Below are positions 34,719-43,882 of a stretch of 64,000 nt of DNA, piece after piece. The notes below the pieces were generated by a model. That model ran no database searches. It saw nothing but the letters and a program-made list of their open reading frames with translations, and was not told the origin of the DNA. Location of the stretch: NCBI GenBank assembly GCA_034933145.1, contig JAYFOA010000008.1:58430-122429 (forward strand), written 5' to 3'. Positions within the stretch are counted from its first letter, which is position 1, and each line of letters starts with the position of its first letter. Both the position numbers and the translations under genes were made by a program. The stretch comes from UBA4644 sp034933145. Lineage in GTDB: Bacteria; Bacillota; Clostridia; Oscillospirales; Butyricicoccaceae.

Positions 34719-35585
34719 TTACCTCATAGTTGTGATACGGAGCGTGTCGCCGGTAACGGCAGCGACCACGGTCCCATTCGTGTCCGTGCGCCACACCTGC
34801 GCGCCCGCCTCCGTCAGCCGCCGGAGGCATATGTCGTGAGGGTGGCCGTATGAATTGTCCGCGCCGCAGCTGATAAAAGCGTACGCGGGAGAGGCTTTGG
34901 ATAAGAGCAACGAAGACGTGCCGTCGCTGCTGCCGTGATGGGATACTTTGAGCACGTCCAGTTTGGGCAAATCGAGTGTATCCAGCAGACCAGCGCTTGC
35001 GTCACCGGTCAGAAGAAACCGGTGTTTTCCGTATTCTGCCAGCAGTACCAGAGAAAGATCGTTTTCATCCTCCGGCGCGGCACCGGAAACCGGAGAAAGC
35101 ACGGTGATCTCCGCATCGCCCAGCGCGTATGTACGACCGGCGGAAGCAAGATCTAGGTCGCAGTCGTTCTTCCCGCAGAGCTCGCCGGCAAAGGCATAGA
35201 TGGCTTCGGTATCCTCCCCATCGGGCAGCAGAAACAGCCCGACTTTGTAATTGGCGAAGACCCGCGGGAGTCCGCCGTAATGGTCACTGTGTGGATGGGT
35301 CAGTACAACATAGTCCAGCTGTTTCAGTTTCTGCGCGTGCAGATAGGTAAGCAGTGCATCGGCATTTTCCGCCGGCCCGCCGTCCACCAGCATGGTCTGT
35401 CCGCCGCAGGTGAGCAGCAGAGCATCTCCCTGCCCCACGTCAATCATATGCAGGGCAAAGCCGCCGCTGTCCGCCATTTTTTCCCACGGCCGGAGCCAAA
35501 GCAGCAGCGCGCATAACACGGAGCAAAGCAACAGCGCCGCCGCACAGAGAGTGCGTCCAGAACGGGTCCCGCTTCTACGCGGCAC
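34719..35585 (-). CDS. ComEC/Rec2-like exported metallo-beta-lactamase hydrolase
   Basis: 288 residues. After a basic start, a hydrophobic segment (LCAAALLLCSVLCALLLW, ~11-28) directs export or anchors it. The metallo-beta-lactamase motifs are HMIDVGQGDALLL, LTHPHSDHYGGLP (HxHxDH), LTGDAS and VSHHGS. This is the C-terminal 'ComEC/Rec2' nuclease-like domain standing alone, without the ComEC membrane channel. It may cleave extracellular DNA or another phosphoester (inference). It follows the M20 gene by 15 bases. Confidence 0.85.
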   Translation of the reverse strand: MPRRSGTRSGRTLCAAALLLCSVLCALLLWLRPWEKMADSGGFALHMIDVGQGDALLLTCGGQTMLVDGGPAENADALLTYLHAQKLKQLDYVVLTHPHSDHYGGLPRVFANYKVGLFLLPDGEDTEAIYAFAGELCGKNDCDLDLASAGRTYALGDAEITVLSPVSGAAPEDENDLSLVLLAEYGKHRFLLTGDASAGLLDTLDLPKLDVLKVSHHGSSDGTSSLLLSKASPAYAFISCGADNSYGHPHDICLRRLTEAGAQVWRTDTNGTVVAAVTGDTLRITTMR

Positions 35586-35600
35586 GGCGGTGCCCCCTTT

Positions 35601-37106
35601 CTACAGCTTCCGGATAAAGTCCATGTACAGCTCCACCGCTAGCCCGAGGGATAGCTCGGACAGGCATTCGTCTGCGCCGTGGACACCTGCATTTTCACGG
35701 GCAGTTCGCACCAGCGGTGTAAACCGCAGTACGCAGTCCGCCAGATTGGCATAATGCCGGCTGTCGGTAGCACCGGTCATCAGAGTGGCAAGACAGGGCA
35801 GACGGGGAAACATTCCATGCAGTGTGCTGCTCCAGAGATGGAACATCGGATGGCTTGCAGAGGAAAGCGGTGACTCACCGCCATCGGTCTCCAGTTCCAC
35901 CCGTATAGGCAGATCGGCTAAAAGCGCCCGCAGATGCCGCAGCAGCTCTCCCGGTGTATCCCCGGGCAGCAGGCGTGCATTGGCCACGGCTTCTGCCCGT
36001 ACCGGAAGAATATTGGGCGCAGGAGCGCCCTCCATCTGGGTGGGAGCTACGGTGCTGCGCATCAGTGCGGACATCCGCGGATCATCACGGAATACCCGGG
36101 CTAAAATCGGCTGGGAAATCGGCATGTTACAGACAGCAAACCGCTTGCCGAAGCTCATTGCGGGCAGAGAGGCGTTGAGATAGTCCCGTACCACCGGCAG
36201 CACATGATGGTGAGGCTGTGCACTCTCGATGCGGCAGATCGCCTCGGACAGTGCCCCCAGGGCCGTTGGGTGGCCAGGCGTGCTGCTGTGCCCGCCGTTG
36301 GTGGTGGCAGTCAACCGAAAATTGCAGCTCCTCTTTTCACCCACCAGAATCAGGGCTGCGGCATGCTCCGGACGATCCAGATGATTTTCAGCAATATAGC
36401 CGCCCTCGTCCAATACCAGATCAAAACGCAGCCCCCGCCGACCGAGCAGCTGCGCAATGGCAGCTGCTCCGGCGGTGCCGCCGGTCTCTTCATCGGCGCC
36501 GAAAGCAAAATAGATGTCCCGCTCCGGCCGGAAGCCCTGCTGCAGCAGGTTTTCCGCCGCCTCAAGCAGAGAGATAACCGTAGCCTTACAGTCCACCGAA
36601 CCGCGGCCGAAGATATAGCCATCCCGCCGCTCCCCGGCGAAAGGTTCCATCGTCCAGCCGGAGCCGGGCGGCACCACGTCCAGGTGCCCGCACAGCAACA
36701 CCGGCAATTTTTCGGTTTCGCCGCCGGAGCGCCAGCGAATCAGCAGGCTGCCGTCCGGCATCCGAGCGCAATTAAGCCGGGAATTCACCAGCGGGTACCG
36801 GGACTCCAGGTAATCGTCCAGCCGGGAAATTGCCTCCCGGTCACCGGTAACCGTAGGTACTGCGACCGCCTGTGCCAGGCTTTCGGCCGCACGGGCCGTC
36901 AGTGCATCGTCAGGTCGATGGGATTTCAGCGGGGACGAGCACCGGCAGCGCTGTCGGCCCGCGCGCAATGCGCGCAGCAGTGCCCAGAACAAAAGCCCCG
37001 CCACCAAAAGGATCAGCAGCAGGCGTACGATCCAGCTGTACCCGGCGTTATAATTACTATAAACGATCTGCAGGTCGGCCCACAGATTCTTCAGCCATTC
37101 ACTCAT
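35601..37106 (-). CDS. Membrane-anchored M20-family metallopeptidase
   Basis: 501 residues. One N-terminal membrane segment (~22-40, WIVRLLLILLVAGLLFWALL) precedes a dinuclear zinc peptidase of the M20/CPS1 kind: LLCGHLDVVPPG (metal His/Asp), FGRGSVDCKA (bridging Asp), FGADEETGG (catalytic Glu pair) and a terminal GATDSRHYA. M20 enzymes release amino acids from peptides or N-acyl derivatives. The frame is open upstream, but ATG at 37106 is natural: it overlaps the ribF stop and is preceded by AAAGGAGCTGCGCAT. Confidence 0.86.
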   Translation of the reverse strand: MSEWLKNLWADLQIVYSNYNAGYSWIVRLLLILLVAGLLFWALLRALRAGRQRCRCSSPLKSHRPDDALTARAAESLAQAVAVPTVTGDREAISRLDDYLESRYPLVNSRLNCARMPDGSLLIRWRSGGETEKLPVLLCGHLDVVPPGSGWTMEPFAGERRDGYIFGRGSVDCKATVISLLEAAENLLQQGFRPERDIYFAFGADEETGGTAGAAAIAQLLGRRGLRFDLVLDEGGYIAENHLDRPEHAAALILVGEKRSCNFRLTATTNGGHSSTPGHPTALGALSEAICRIESAQPHHHVLPVVRDYLNASLPAMSFGKRFAVCNMPISQPILARVFRDDPRMSALMRSTVAPTQMEGAPAPNILPVRAEAVANARLLPGDTPGELLRHLRALLADLPIRVELETDGGESPLSSASHPMFHLWSSTLHGMFPRLPCLATLMTGATDSRHYANLADCVLRFTPLVRTARENAGVHGADECLSELSLGLAVELYMDFIRKL

Positions 37107-37998
37107 GTATGCGCAGCTCCTTTCGGCAGAGAGCGCGTGCCTGCTCAATATCGCAGGCGATCTGAGTACGCAGCGCGTCACCCGACGCAAACTCCCGCTC
37201 CCTGCGCAGGTATTTCAGGAAAGCTACTTCCGCCTCATGTCCATAAAGATCACCGGAAAAATCCAGAAGATAACTTTCAATGCTGACAATGTCCGCGTCG
37301 GAAAAGGTCGGGCGTGTTCCCACGTTGGTCACAGCCGCAAAGGTGCGCCCGTCCACCGTGGCCAGCGACGCGTAGACCCCTCGCCCTGGCAGAAGCATTC
37401 CTTCCTCCGGCATCAGATTAATCGTGGGATATCCCAGCCGCCTTCCGCGCTGAAACCCGGTACGGACCTGACCCTTCATGGAAAAGGGGCGGCCCAGAAG
37501 CTGGCGTGCGCGGCCCACCGCACCCCGGGCTACATATTCCCGGATATGTGTGGAGGAAACGATCCCGCCCCGGAACTCCACCGGCGGGCAGACGAAGACT
37601 TCCAACCCGCAGCGCTTCAGTGTATCTGGCGTACCGGCAGCATCTTTTCCGAAACGAAAACTCCCGCCGCAGACCACCGCGCGGGCGTGCCAGCGCGTCT
37701 TCAGCATATCTGCGAATTCCTCCGGCGGCGTGCCCGCCATCTTTTCATCAAAAGCAAGCGCCACTACCAGATCGATTCCCTGCGCACGGATCAGCGCACA
37801 GCGCTGTTCCAAGGTGGTGATCATTGGTGGAGCGACCCCAAGTACCAGTGCACGGGGATGGGTTTCAAATGTCACCGCCGCACTGCTGAAGCCGCGCTCT
37901 TTCGCAAGCTCCGCCGCACGGCGCAGGATTGCCGCATGGCCCTGATGGACACCGTCAAAAAATCCCAGCGCGACCACGCGATACGGATGATTTGCCAT
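37099..37998 (-). CDS. ribF: Bifunctional riboflavin kinase / FMN adenylyltransferase
   Basis: 299 residues. The N-terminal FAD synthetase domain has LGFFDGVHQGHAAIL and SSTHIREYVARGAV; the C-terminal kinase has GRRLGYPTINLMPEEGMLLPGRGVYAS and SYLLDFSGDLYG. It converts riboflavin to FMN and FAD. The position after truB is conserved in many Firmicutes. Confidence 0.95.
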   Translation of the reverse strand: MANHPYRVVALGFFDGVHQGHAAILRRAAELAKERGFSSAAVTFETHPRALVLGVAPPMITTLEQRCALIRAQGIDLVVALAFDEKMAGTPPEEFADMLKTRWHARAVVCGGSFRFGKDAAGTPDTLKRCGLEVFVCPPVEFRGGIVSSTHIREYVARGAVGRARQLLGRPFSMKGQVRTGFQRGRRLGYPTINLMPEEGMLLPGRGVYASLATVDGRTFAAVTNVGTRPTFSDADIVSIESYLLDFSGDLYGHEAEVAFLKYLRREREFASGDALRTQIACDIEQARALCRKELRIHE

Positions 37999-38119
37999 AG
38001 CTTTCCTCCGGAATGCAAAAACGTCGCCTCCCGCCGCCCCACGCGGCGGAAAGCAATCCTATTTCCATCGACTTCTCCGGGTCATCGGCCGACATGGCGG
38101 CCCGCCCCGGAGACCGATT

Positions 38120-39028
38120 TCAGAAAAACGAAACCCCGCAGAACACGGCTGTCCCGCCCTTATCCAGTGTGCGGCTTTCTCCCAACCAGACAAACGTACC
38201 GTCTGCATAAACGCGGCATAGCATCCCTTCCTCTGGAACCTCACCCGCTGTCAGGTGTTCTTGGGATAAAAATGCGCCGTTGCGGGCGCGGATAGCACCC
38301 GTGGCATTCACAGTTATAGCCGGCAGCTCGGAAAACACCGCGTCGGTGGGCAGCAAGCAGGCTTCAAGGGCCGGTCCCTTCTCCTCCAGTTCTGCAAAAG
38401 AATAGGCCTGATCCAGCGTGAAGACCCCGCAGCGGGTGCGTATCAGCGCGGCCATGCAGCCGCCGCAGCCCAGTGCCGCACCGATATCATGACACAGCGT
38501 GCGAACATAAGTACCCTTGGAACAAACGATCCGCAGGTCAAAATCATTTTCTGCGATCCCCGACTCTTGCGGAAGCCGCACAAGCTCCGTCACCCGGATT
38601 TCCCGGCTTTCCCGTGAAATTTCGACGCCCTTTCGGGCCAGCTTATAAAGCCGCTCTCCGTTCACCTGCACAGCCGAATACATCGGCGGCGTCTGACGCA
38701 GCGTACCGGTAAAGGCGCGCAGCGTCTCCTGCAATGCCGATTCTGTCACATGGACGGGCCGCGTTTCCAATACGCGCCCCGTTATGTCCTGTGTATCGGT
38801 GACTGTACCCAGCCGCAGTCGGGTGACATACTCCTTGTCCTGCCCCGCAGCCCAGTCGCTGGCGCAGGTGGCGTTTCCCAACAGGACAACCAGCAGGCCT
38901 TCGGCCATCGGATCCAGCGTCCCGGCATGGCCGATTCGCCGCTGATGAAAAATGCCTCGCAGTTTTGCCACTGCGTCGTGAGAGGTAAAGGTCTGCGGCT
39001 TGCGAAGCAGCAGAATTCCGTTATACAT
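38120..39028 (-). CDS. truB: tRNA pseudouridine(55) synthase TruB
   Basis: 302 residues. MYNGILLLRKPQTFTSHDAV and GHAGTLDPMAEGLL with the catalytic Asp (~39) are the TruB signature; SKGTYVRTLCHDIG follows. Makes pseudouridine 55 in the T-loop of tRNAs. ATG at 39028 overlaps the preceding stop by 8 bases, indicating coupling; an earlier in-frame ATG at 39055 lies deep inside the neighbour and is not preferred. Confidence 0.94.
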   Translation of the reverse strand: MYNGILLLRKPQTFTSHDAVAKLRGIFHQRRIGHAGTLDPMAEGLLVVLLGNATCASDWAAGQDKEYVTRLRLGTVTDTQDITGRVLETRPVHVTESALQETLRAFTGTLRQTPPMYSAVQVNGERLYKLARKGVEISRESREIRVTELVRLPQESGIAENDFDLRIVCSKGTYVRTLCHDIGAALGCGGCMAALIRTRCGVFTLDQAYSFAELEEKGPALEACLLPTDAVFSELPAITVNATGAIRARNGAFLSQEHLTAGEVPEEGMLCRVYADGTFVWLGESRTLDKGGTAVFCGVSFF

Positions 39029-40001
39029 CGGCGCCGCTGAGGTCGGTGGCGGCAATTTGATCCTGCGCCGCCGCCATCAATTTCTGAAGTGCCACCAACC
39101 CGTCACCCTGCATGGTACACCCTGCGGCCCGGGGATGCCCGCCGCCGCCGAAGCGGGCGCAGATGGCAGCGGCACTTACCGGCCGGTGAGAACGGACAGA
39201 TACCTTGAAGCTCCCGTCCCGGTTTTCGGTAAAGACGATGCCCACCAGTACCTGCTCCAGCGCCATCGTAAGCGTCGACAGATTGTCCAGATCATCACCA
39301 TTTGCCTCGGCCGCATCAATCTCCGCCCGGGTCAGTATGGTACCGCAGACCAACCCGTCCGTGGAAAATACCATTCCATCAAACAGGGCACGTTCAACTT
39401 GAAATCGGGCACGGGACTTCTTTTCAAAAAACTCTCTGTTTATTTTTAAAAAATCTATACCATTTGCTATACTATCTGCTGCAATGCGGTGTCCCAACGG
39501 CGTCGTGTTGGAGAACCGAAAGCAGCCGGTGTCTGTGGCGATTGCCGTATACAGGGCCTCCCATATTGGGATGTCAATGGGTGAGCCTAACGCATCCAGC
39601 ACCTGCCAGATAATCTCTCCGGTGGCACAAGCGGAGGCCCGTACCAGGCCCCGCGCGGCAAAGGCCCGGTTTGTGCCATGATGATCCAATACCAGGTCAG
39701 TATGTCCCCGGTAACCATTCGCGGAGGGAGGCAGCAGCTCTTCATCTGCCACGTCCACCGATACTACGGCTTCCGGCTGGTAATTTTCCGGTGCATACAG
39801 CGGACCGCACAAAAAAGACAGCCTCGGCGTATCGTCTTCATTTTTGGCAACAAACGCCGTTTTTCCGATCCTGCGGAGTCCGCGGCAGAGCGCCGCGGCG
39901 GAACCGAGCGTATCCCCGTCGGGGCGTCGGTGAGTCAGCAGCAGAAACCTATCCCGGGCCTGAAAGAAATCCCGGACCTGCAACAGATCATACGGCTCCA
40001 T
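39021..40001 (-). CDS. nrnA: DHH/DHHA1 phosphoesterase (oligoribonuclease NrnA-like)
   Basis: 326 residues. DHH domain: LLTHRRPDGDTLGSAAAL, VSVDVADEEL and LVLDHHGTNRAF (the DHH triplet); C-terminal DHHA1 with FGGGGHPRAAGCTM for binding. NrnA degrades nanoRNAs and pAp, and in related proteins pGpG or c-di-AMP. Overlaps rbfA by 14 bases and truB by 8, a tight coupling usual for this cluster. Confidence 0.93.
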   Translation of the reverse strand: MEPYDLLQVRDFFQARDRFLLLTHRRPDGDTLGSAAALCRGLRRIGKTAFVAKNEDDTPRLSFLCGPLYAPENYQPEAVVSVDVADEELLPPSANGYRGHTDLVLDHHGTNRAFAARGLVRASACATGEIIWQVLDALGSPIDIPIWEALYTAIATDTGCFRFSNTTPLGHRIAADSIANGIDFLKINREFFEKKSRARFQVERALFDGMVFSTDGLVCGTILTRAEIDAAEANGDDLDNLSTLTMALEQVLVGIVFTENRDGSFKVSVRSHRPVSAAAICARFGGGGHPRAAGCTMQGDGLVALQKLMAAAQDQIAATDLSGADV

Positions 40002-40377
40002 CGTTGTCTACGTTCTCCTCTTTTTCGTGCTTTATATCCAGCTTGTTGAGCACCTCCGCAATGTGTGCGCTATGGGCGATGGAATCATCCAGCACGAACA
40101 CAAGCTCCGGTGTATACCGCAGGGCCAGCCGATGTGCCAGCTCACGGCGCAGAAAGCCGGAGCAGGACTTCAATCCTTTTTTCAGTTCCTTTTCGTCATA
40201 CTCGCCGAGAACAGTGAGAAAGACCTTGCACCAGCGCAGGTCATTGGTAACCTCGCACCGCAGCACGGAAATCATCGGTCCCTGGATTCGGGGATCCTTG
40301 ACCTGCCGCAAAAGAGCGGACAGCTCCCGCAGAATTTCTTCGCCGATTCTGTCGATTCGGTTCGGGTTGCTTGGCAT
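39988..40377 (-). CDS. rbfA: Ribosome-binding factor A
   Basis: 129 residues: NRIDRIGEEILRELSALLRQVKDPR is the typical N-terminus and IRYTPEL-like LRYTPELVFVLDDS the RNA-binding KH segment. Helps mature the 30S 5' end of 16S rRNA. ATG at 40377 is preceded by GGGAGGTGCAAAT. It lies 219 bases after infB, an unusually long gap for this cluster, filled by the repeat described at 40522. Confidence 0.93.
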   Translation of the reverse strand: MPSNPNRIDRIGEEILRELSALLRQVKDPRIQGPMISVLRCEVTNDLRWCKVFLTVLGEYDEKELKKGLKSCSGFLRRELAHRLALRYTPELVFVLDDSIAHSAHIAEVLNKLDIKHEKEENVDNDGAV

Positions 40378-40521
40378 ATTTGCACCTCCCAAAACAGTTG
40401 AGCGCATGCTCCGCACGAAATACCAACTTGTCCGTCCCGCAGGAAAGGGACATTTTATCAGGCATGTCCGACCCATCCCGTACCGTGGTTCCGGTGCCGG
40501 GCGTTTCCCGGAATGTAAGGA

Positions 40522-40590
40522 ATCCCGACTGGAAAAACCCGGTTTTCCAATCGGGATCCTTCGGGCCTGCGGCCCTCAGGATGACAGGCC
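40522..40590. repeat. Two adjacent palindromes between infB and rbfA
   Basis: First ATCCCGACTGGAAAA / TTTTCCAATCGGGAT (40522-40557), a long near-perfect hairpin without T-tract; then ATCCTTCGGGCC / GGCCCTCAGGAT (40556-40583). The second resembles the dispersed 'CATCCTGAGG..AAGGATC' intergenic palindromes found in many clostridial and other genomes. It could be an mRNA-processing or stabilising element, or a mobile repeat relic. Not a clear terminator, since the operon seems to continue. Confidence 0.5.
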
Positions 40591-40596
40591 GGGGGG

Positions 40597-43041
40597 TTAC
40601 CCCTTGATCTGTTCCATGACGAAGGCCTCGATCACATCGCCGACCTTGACGTCATTATAACGTTCAAAGCTCATACCGCATTCATATCCCTGGGCAACTT
40701 CTTTAACGTCGTCCTTAAACCGCTTGAGGGTTGCCAAATCGCCTTCGTGGATCACGATACTATCGCGGACGATGCGTACCTTTTCGTTGCGCTGCATCTT
40801 TCCATCGGTGACATAGCAGCCGGCGATGGTCCCGATACTGCTGACCTTGAAGGTCTGGCGTACCTCGGCATGGCCGAGAACCGCTTCTTTGAATTTGGGT
40901 GCCAGCATACCCTTCATCGCCTGCTCAATTTCCTCGATGCAGTCGTAAATTACGCGATAAAGTCGGATATCGACTTTGTTCTGCGCCGCTTCTTCGGCAA
41001 TGCCGGCCTCCGGCCGGACATTGAAGCCGACGATGATCGCATCGCTGGCGGATGCCAGCATCACATCATTGCTGTTGACGCCGCCGACGCCATTATGGAT
41101 CACGCGGACCCGCACCTCATCGCCCGACAGCTTCTCCAGACTGGCTTTAATGGCCTCCGCACTGCCCTGCACATCGGCTTTGACGATGATGTTCAGGTCC
41201 TTTATCTGCCCTTCCTCGATATGGGCATACAAATTTTCCAGCGTGACCTTGCCCGCTGACGCAGCGTTCTTTTCCTTCTCCTCGAACCGGCGCTTTTCAG
41301 CCAACTCGCGGGCCATGCGCTCGTCCTCAACAGCATAGAACACGTCGCCCGCACCCGGTACTTCGGACAATCCGACAATCTCCACCGGTACGGACGGCCC
41401 GGCATCCTCTATCTTCTCCCCGCGGTCGTCGGTCATGGCACGAATGCGGCCGACGGCAGTACCGGCGATCACGATGTCGCTGCTATGCAGTGTGCCGTTC
41501 TGGATCAGAACGGTGGCCACCGGACCACGACCGCGATCCAACTTTGCCTCAATGACCGTACCCTTTGCCAGCCGGTTGGGGTTGGCCTTGAGTTCCTGCA
41601 TATCTGCGGTGAGCAGCACCATCTCCAGCAGATTATCAATGCCTTCGTTCTTGAGGGCAGAAATCAGACAAACGATGGTGTTTCCGCCCCACTCCTCGGG
41701 CACGAGCTCATGCTCGGTCAATTGCTGAAGCACCCGGTCGGGATTGGCATTATGCTTGTCGATCTTGTTGACTGCCACGATGATCGGCACATTGGCCGCC
41801 TTCGCATGGTTAATGGCTTCAATTGTCTGCGGCATGATTCCGTCATCCGCCGCAACCACCAGGATCGCCACGTCGGTGACCTGTGCACCGCGGGCACGCA
41901 TGGAGGTAAAGGCCGCATGGCCCGGCGTATCCAGAAAAGTGATATCCCGGTCTTTGATATGGACGCGATAAGCACCGATATGCTGGGTGATACCACCGGC
42001 CTCCCCGGCCGTAACATTGGTCTTTCGGATGGCATCGAGCAGGCTGGTCTTACCATGGTCGACATGGCCCATGACCACCACAACCGGCGCACGCGGCACC
42101 AGATCTTTCGTCTCATCTTCATGCTCGTTAAAGAGCTTCTCCTCGATCGTGACGACAACTTCCTTCTGCGGATCGGCACCCAGTTCCATGGCCACCAGGG
42201 ATGCAGTATCGTAGTCAATGGTCTGCGAAACAGAGGCCATCACGCCCATCTTCATCAGGCGCTTGATCACGTCCGCCGCAGTTTTCTTAAGACGCAGTGC
42301 CAGTTCACCGACGGAGATTTCTTCCGGGATATAAACCTTGAGCGGTACCTTTTTGATCTGAGCTTGCCGCTCCAACCGGCGGAGTTTTTCCTGCTCCTCC
42401 TGCCGCCGCTTGCTGCCAAACTGTTGCTGCTGGCGCTTCTGCTGCTGCTTGACCAGCTTCTGCTTGCTCTGCTGCTGATTATACCGGCCGGCCTGCTGAG
42501 GCACCAAGGTGTCCAGCCGCTCATCATATTTCTCAATATTGACATTGCTTCCGCGGGTATCCACATAGTGGACTTTCGATGTTGTTTCACCGGCCGGCGT
42601 CTTCTGCACCGGCGGCTGGGCCTTCTCAGGCGGCGTATGCTGCAGCGTCTGCCCCTGTGTCCGCGCCTTGGCCTGCGGCCGCGGCGGCTGCGGCTTTTTT
42701 GGGGCGGCCGCCGGGGAATTTTGACTGTCCATGACAGCCTCCTTGGCCTTTTGTTCAGCAAGAATTCGCGCCTCGGCCTCGTGCTGCTTTTTCAGCATAC
42801 GTGCCTCAGCTTCTTTTTTGCGGAGCTCCGCCGCCGCAGCGGCAGGCGCAAAAACTTCGGTAATACTGCCAATCTGGTTTTTCTGGCTCAGATAGTCGAA
42901 AACCAGATCCAGTTCCGATTCCTGCAGCACCTGTGAATTACTGCGCGCATTCACGCCAAATTGCGCCAGTGCATCGGTGATGATGCGAGCAGGCACATCG
43001 AGGTCCCGCGCCGCGTCTGAAACTTTATATTTCTGTATCAT
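40597..43041 (-). CDS. infB: Translation initiation factor IF-2
   Basis: 814 residues. An N-terminal helical subdomain (KYKVSDAARDLDVPARIITDAL), a long Ala/Lys/Gln/Pro-rich low-complexity linker (~65-225), the IF2_N module, then the GTPase: VVVMGHVDHGKTSLLD, DTPGHAAF and NKIDKHNANPD, and C-terminal domains binding fMet-tRNA. Delivers initiator tRNA to the 30S subunit. The linker has Gln-rich runs (KQQQKRQQQQF), unlike most Firmicutes IF-2. Confidence 0.96.
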   Translation of the reverse strand: MIQKYKVSDAARDLDVPARIITDALAQFGVNARSNSQVLQESELDLVFDYLSQKNQIGSITEVFAPAAAAAELRKKEAEARMLKKQHEAEARILAEQKAKEAVMDSQNSPAAAPKKPQPPRPQAKARTQGQTLQHTPPEKAQPPVQKTPAGETTSKVHYVDTRGSNVNIEKYDERLDTLVPQQAGRYNQQQSKQKLVKQQQKRQQQQFGSKRRQEEQEKLRRLERQAQIKKVPLKVYIPEEISVGELALRLKKTAADVIKRLMKMGVMASVSQTIDYDTASLVAMELGADPQKEVVVTIEEKLFNEHEDETKDLVPRAPVVVVMGHVDHGKTSLLDAIRKTNVTAGEAGGITQHIGAYRVHIKDRDITFLDTPGHAAFTSMRARGAQVTDVAILVVAADDGIMPQTIEAINHAKAANVPIIVAVNKIDKHNANPDRVLQQLTEHELVPEEWGGNTIVCLISALKNEGIDNLLEMVLLTADMQELKANPNRLAKGTVIEAKLDRGRGPVATVLIQNGTLHSSDIVIAGTAVGRIRAMTDDRGEKIEDAGPSVPVEIVGLSEVPGAGDVFYAVEDERMARELAEKRRFEEKEKNAASAGKVTLENLYAHIEEGQIKDLNIIVKADVQGSAEAIKASLEKLSGDEVRVRVIHNGVGGVNSNDVMLASASDAIIVGFNVRPEAGIAEEAAQNKVDIRLYRVIYDCIEEIEQAMKGMLAPKFKEAVLGHAEVRQTFKVSSIGTIAGCYVTDGKMQRNEKVRIVRDSIVIHEGDLATLKRFKDDVKEVAQGYECGMSFERYNDVKVGDVIEAFVMEQIKG

Positions 43042-43044
43042 TCG

Positions 43045-43500
43045 TTATTTCCCCCTTTTTTCGCTCGCGCTGGAATGTCCCACTTTTCTGGCTGCAATGC
43101 GTCCCGCCGCGCCGCTTTGCGGGAATGTTCCCGCTTTCTTCTTTTCTTTTCGGCGGCGTACACGCAGAAGCTTTTCCGTCAGCGTTGCGGCTTCGTCCGT
43201 CTTTCCAAGCTTTTCGCACAGGGCCTTTGCAAATCCAAGATCAGTGACAGCCACGGCAGCACATTCTTTTCTTCCCAGTGCCGCCCCTAGCTCCGCCTTT
43301 GTATATGGAAGCCGAAGCAGCGGCGTTCCCCGTTCTCCATGGGCATTCTCCATACCGTCAGTAGTGTTCTTCGCAGCATCGGATGCCAGAGCCAAAAGTC
43401 TCGCCCTGCCCTCCCGGGCGGCATCGTAGGCATCTTCGGCGCCGACAGCCAGTGCTTTCGCTCGACGCATCAGGCCGAAGAACAGCAAAGTGTTATCCAT
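43045..43500 (-). CDS. ylxQ: YlxQ-like L7Ae-family RNA-binding protein, extended C-terminus
   Basis: 151 residues. Residues ~1-100 match L7Ae/YlxQ (LLFFGLMRRAKALAVGAED, LLRLPYTKAELGAALGRKECAAVAVTDLGFAKAL). A ~50-residue basic tail (RVRRRKEKKKAGTF...) extends beyond the usual ~100-residue length and may bind RNA. ATG at 43500 overlaps ylxR by 8 bases and follows GAGGAGGCGGC. Confidence 0.88.
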   Translation of the reverse strand: MDNTLLFFGLMRRAKALAVGAEDAYDAAREGRARLLALASDAAKNTTDGMENAHGERGTPLLRLPYTKAELGAALGRKECAAVAVTDLGFAKALCEKLGKTDEAATLTEKLLRVRRRKEKKKAGTFPQSGAAGRIAARKVGHSSASEKRGK

Positions 43501-43768
43501 CTCTTGCCGCCTCCTCCATCTGAAGACGAAGCTCCGCCAGCAGGCTTTCGTCGATCTCGGTTTCCAGCGCCCTTGACAGTGCGCGGGTCCTGACGGCTTT
43601 TTCCAGGCATGCGATATTCCGGCAGATGTAAGCGCCGCGCCCCGACACCTTGCCGCGTGCGTCATAGACGACACGGCCATCCGGTGTTCGCACCACCCGC
43701 GCCAGCAGCGGCTTCTCCCGATGCTCACGGCACGCCACGCATTGGCGAATCGGTATTTTTTTCGGCAT
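43493..43768 (-). CDS. rnpM: YlxR/RnpM (DUF448) RNA-binding protein
   Basis: 91 residues. PIRQCVACREHREKPLLARVVR and GKVSGRGAYIC are the DUF448 signature. The B. subtilis homologue binds RNase P RNA and modulates its activity. Standard position between nusA and ylxQ. Confidence 0.93.
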   Translation of the reverse strand: MPKKIPIRQCVACREHREKPLLARVVRTPDGRVVYDARGKVSGRGAYICRNIACLEKAVRTRALSRALETEIDESLLAELRLQMEEAARDG

Positions 43769-43882
43769 ACTCGCACCTCCCTGAAAAAACGCGGATGCAA
43801 TTCTTATAATTGCATTGAATTGACTAATTCTATGTGAAGTGTGCCGCCCGTGTTACGTTCCCGGCATGCCGGGCCTCGGACG

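Noticed and set aside
41485..42936. 483-codon plus-strand open frame opposite infB
   Set aside because: Low-complexity Leu/Arg-rich translation of the IF-2 linker's complement; shadow of infB.
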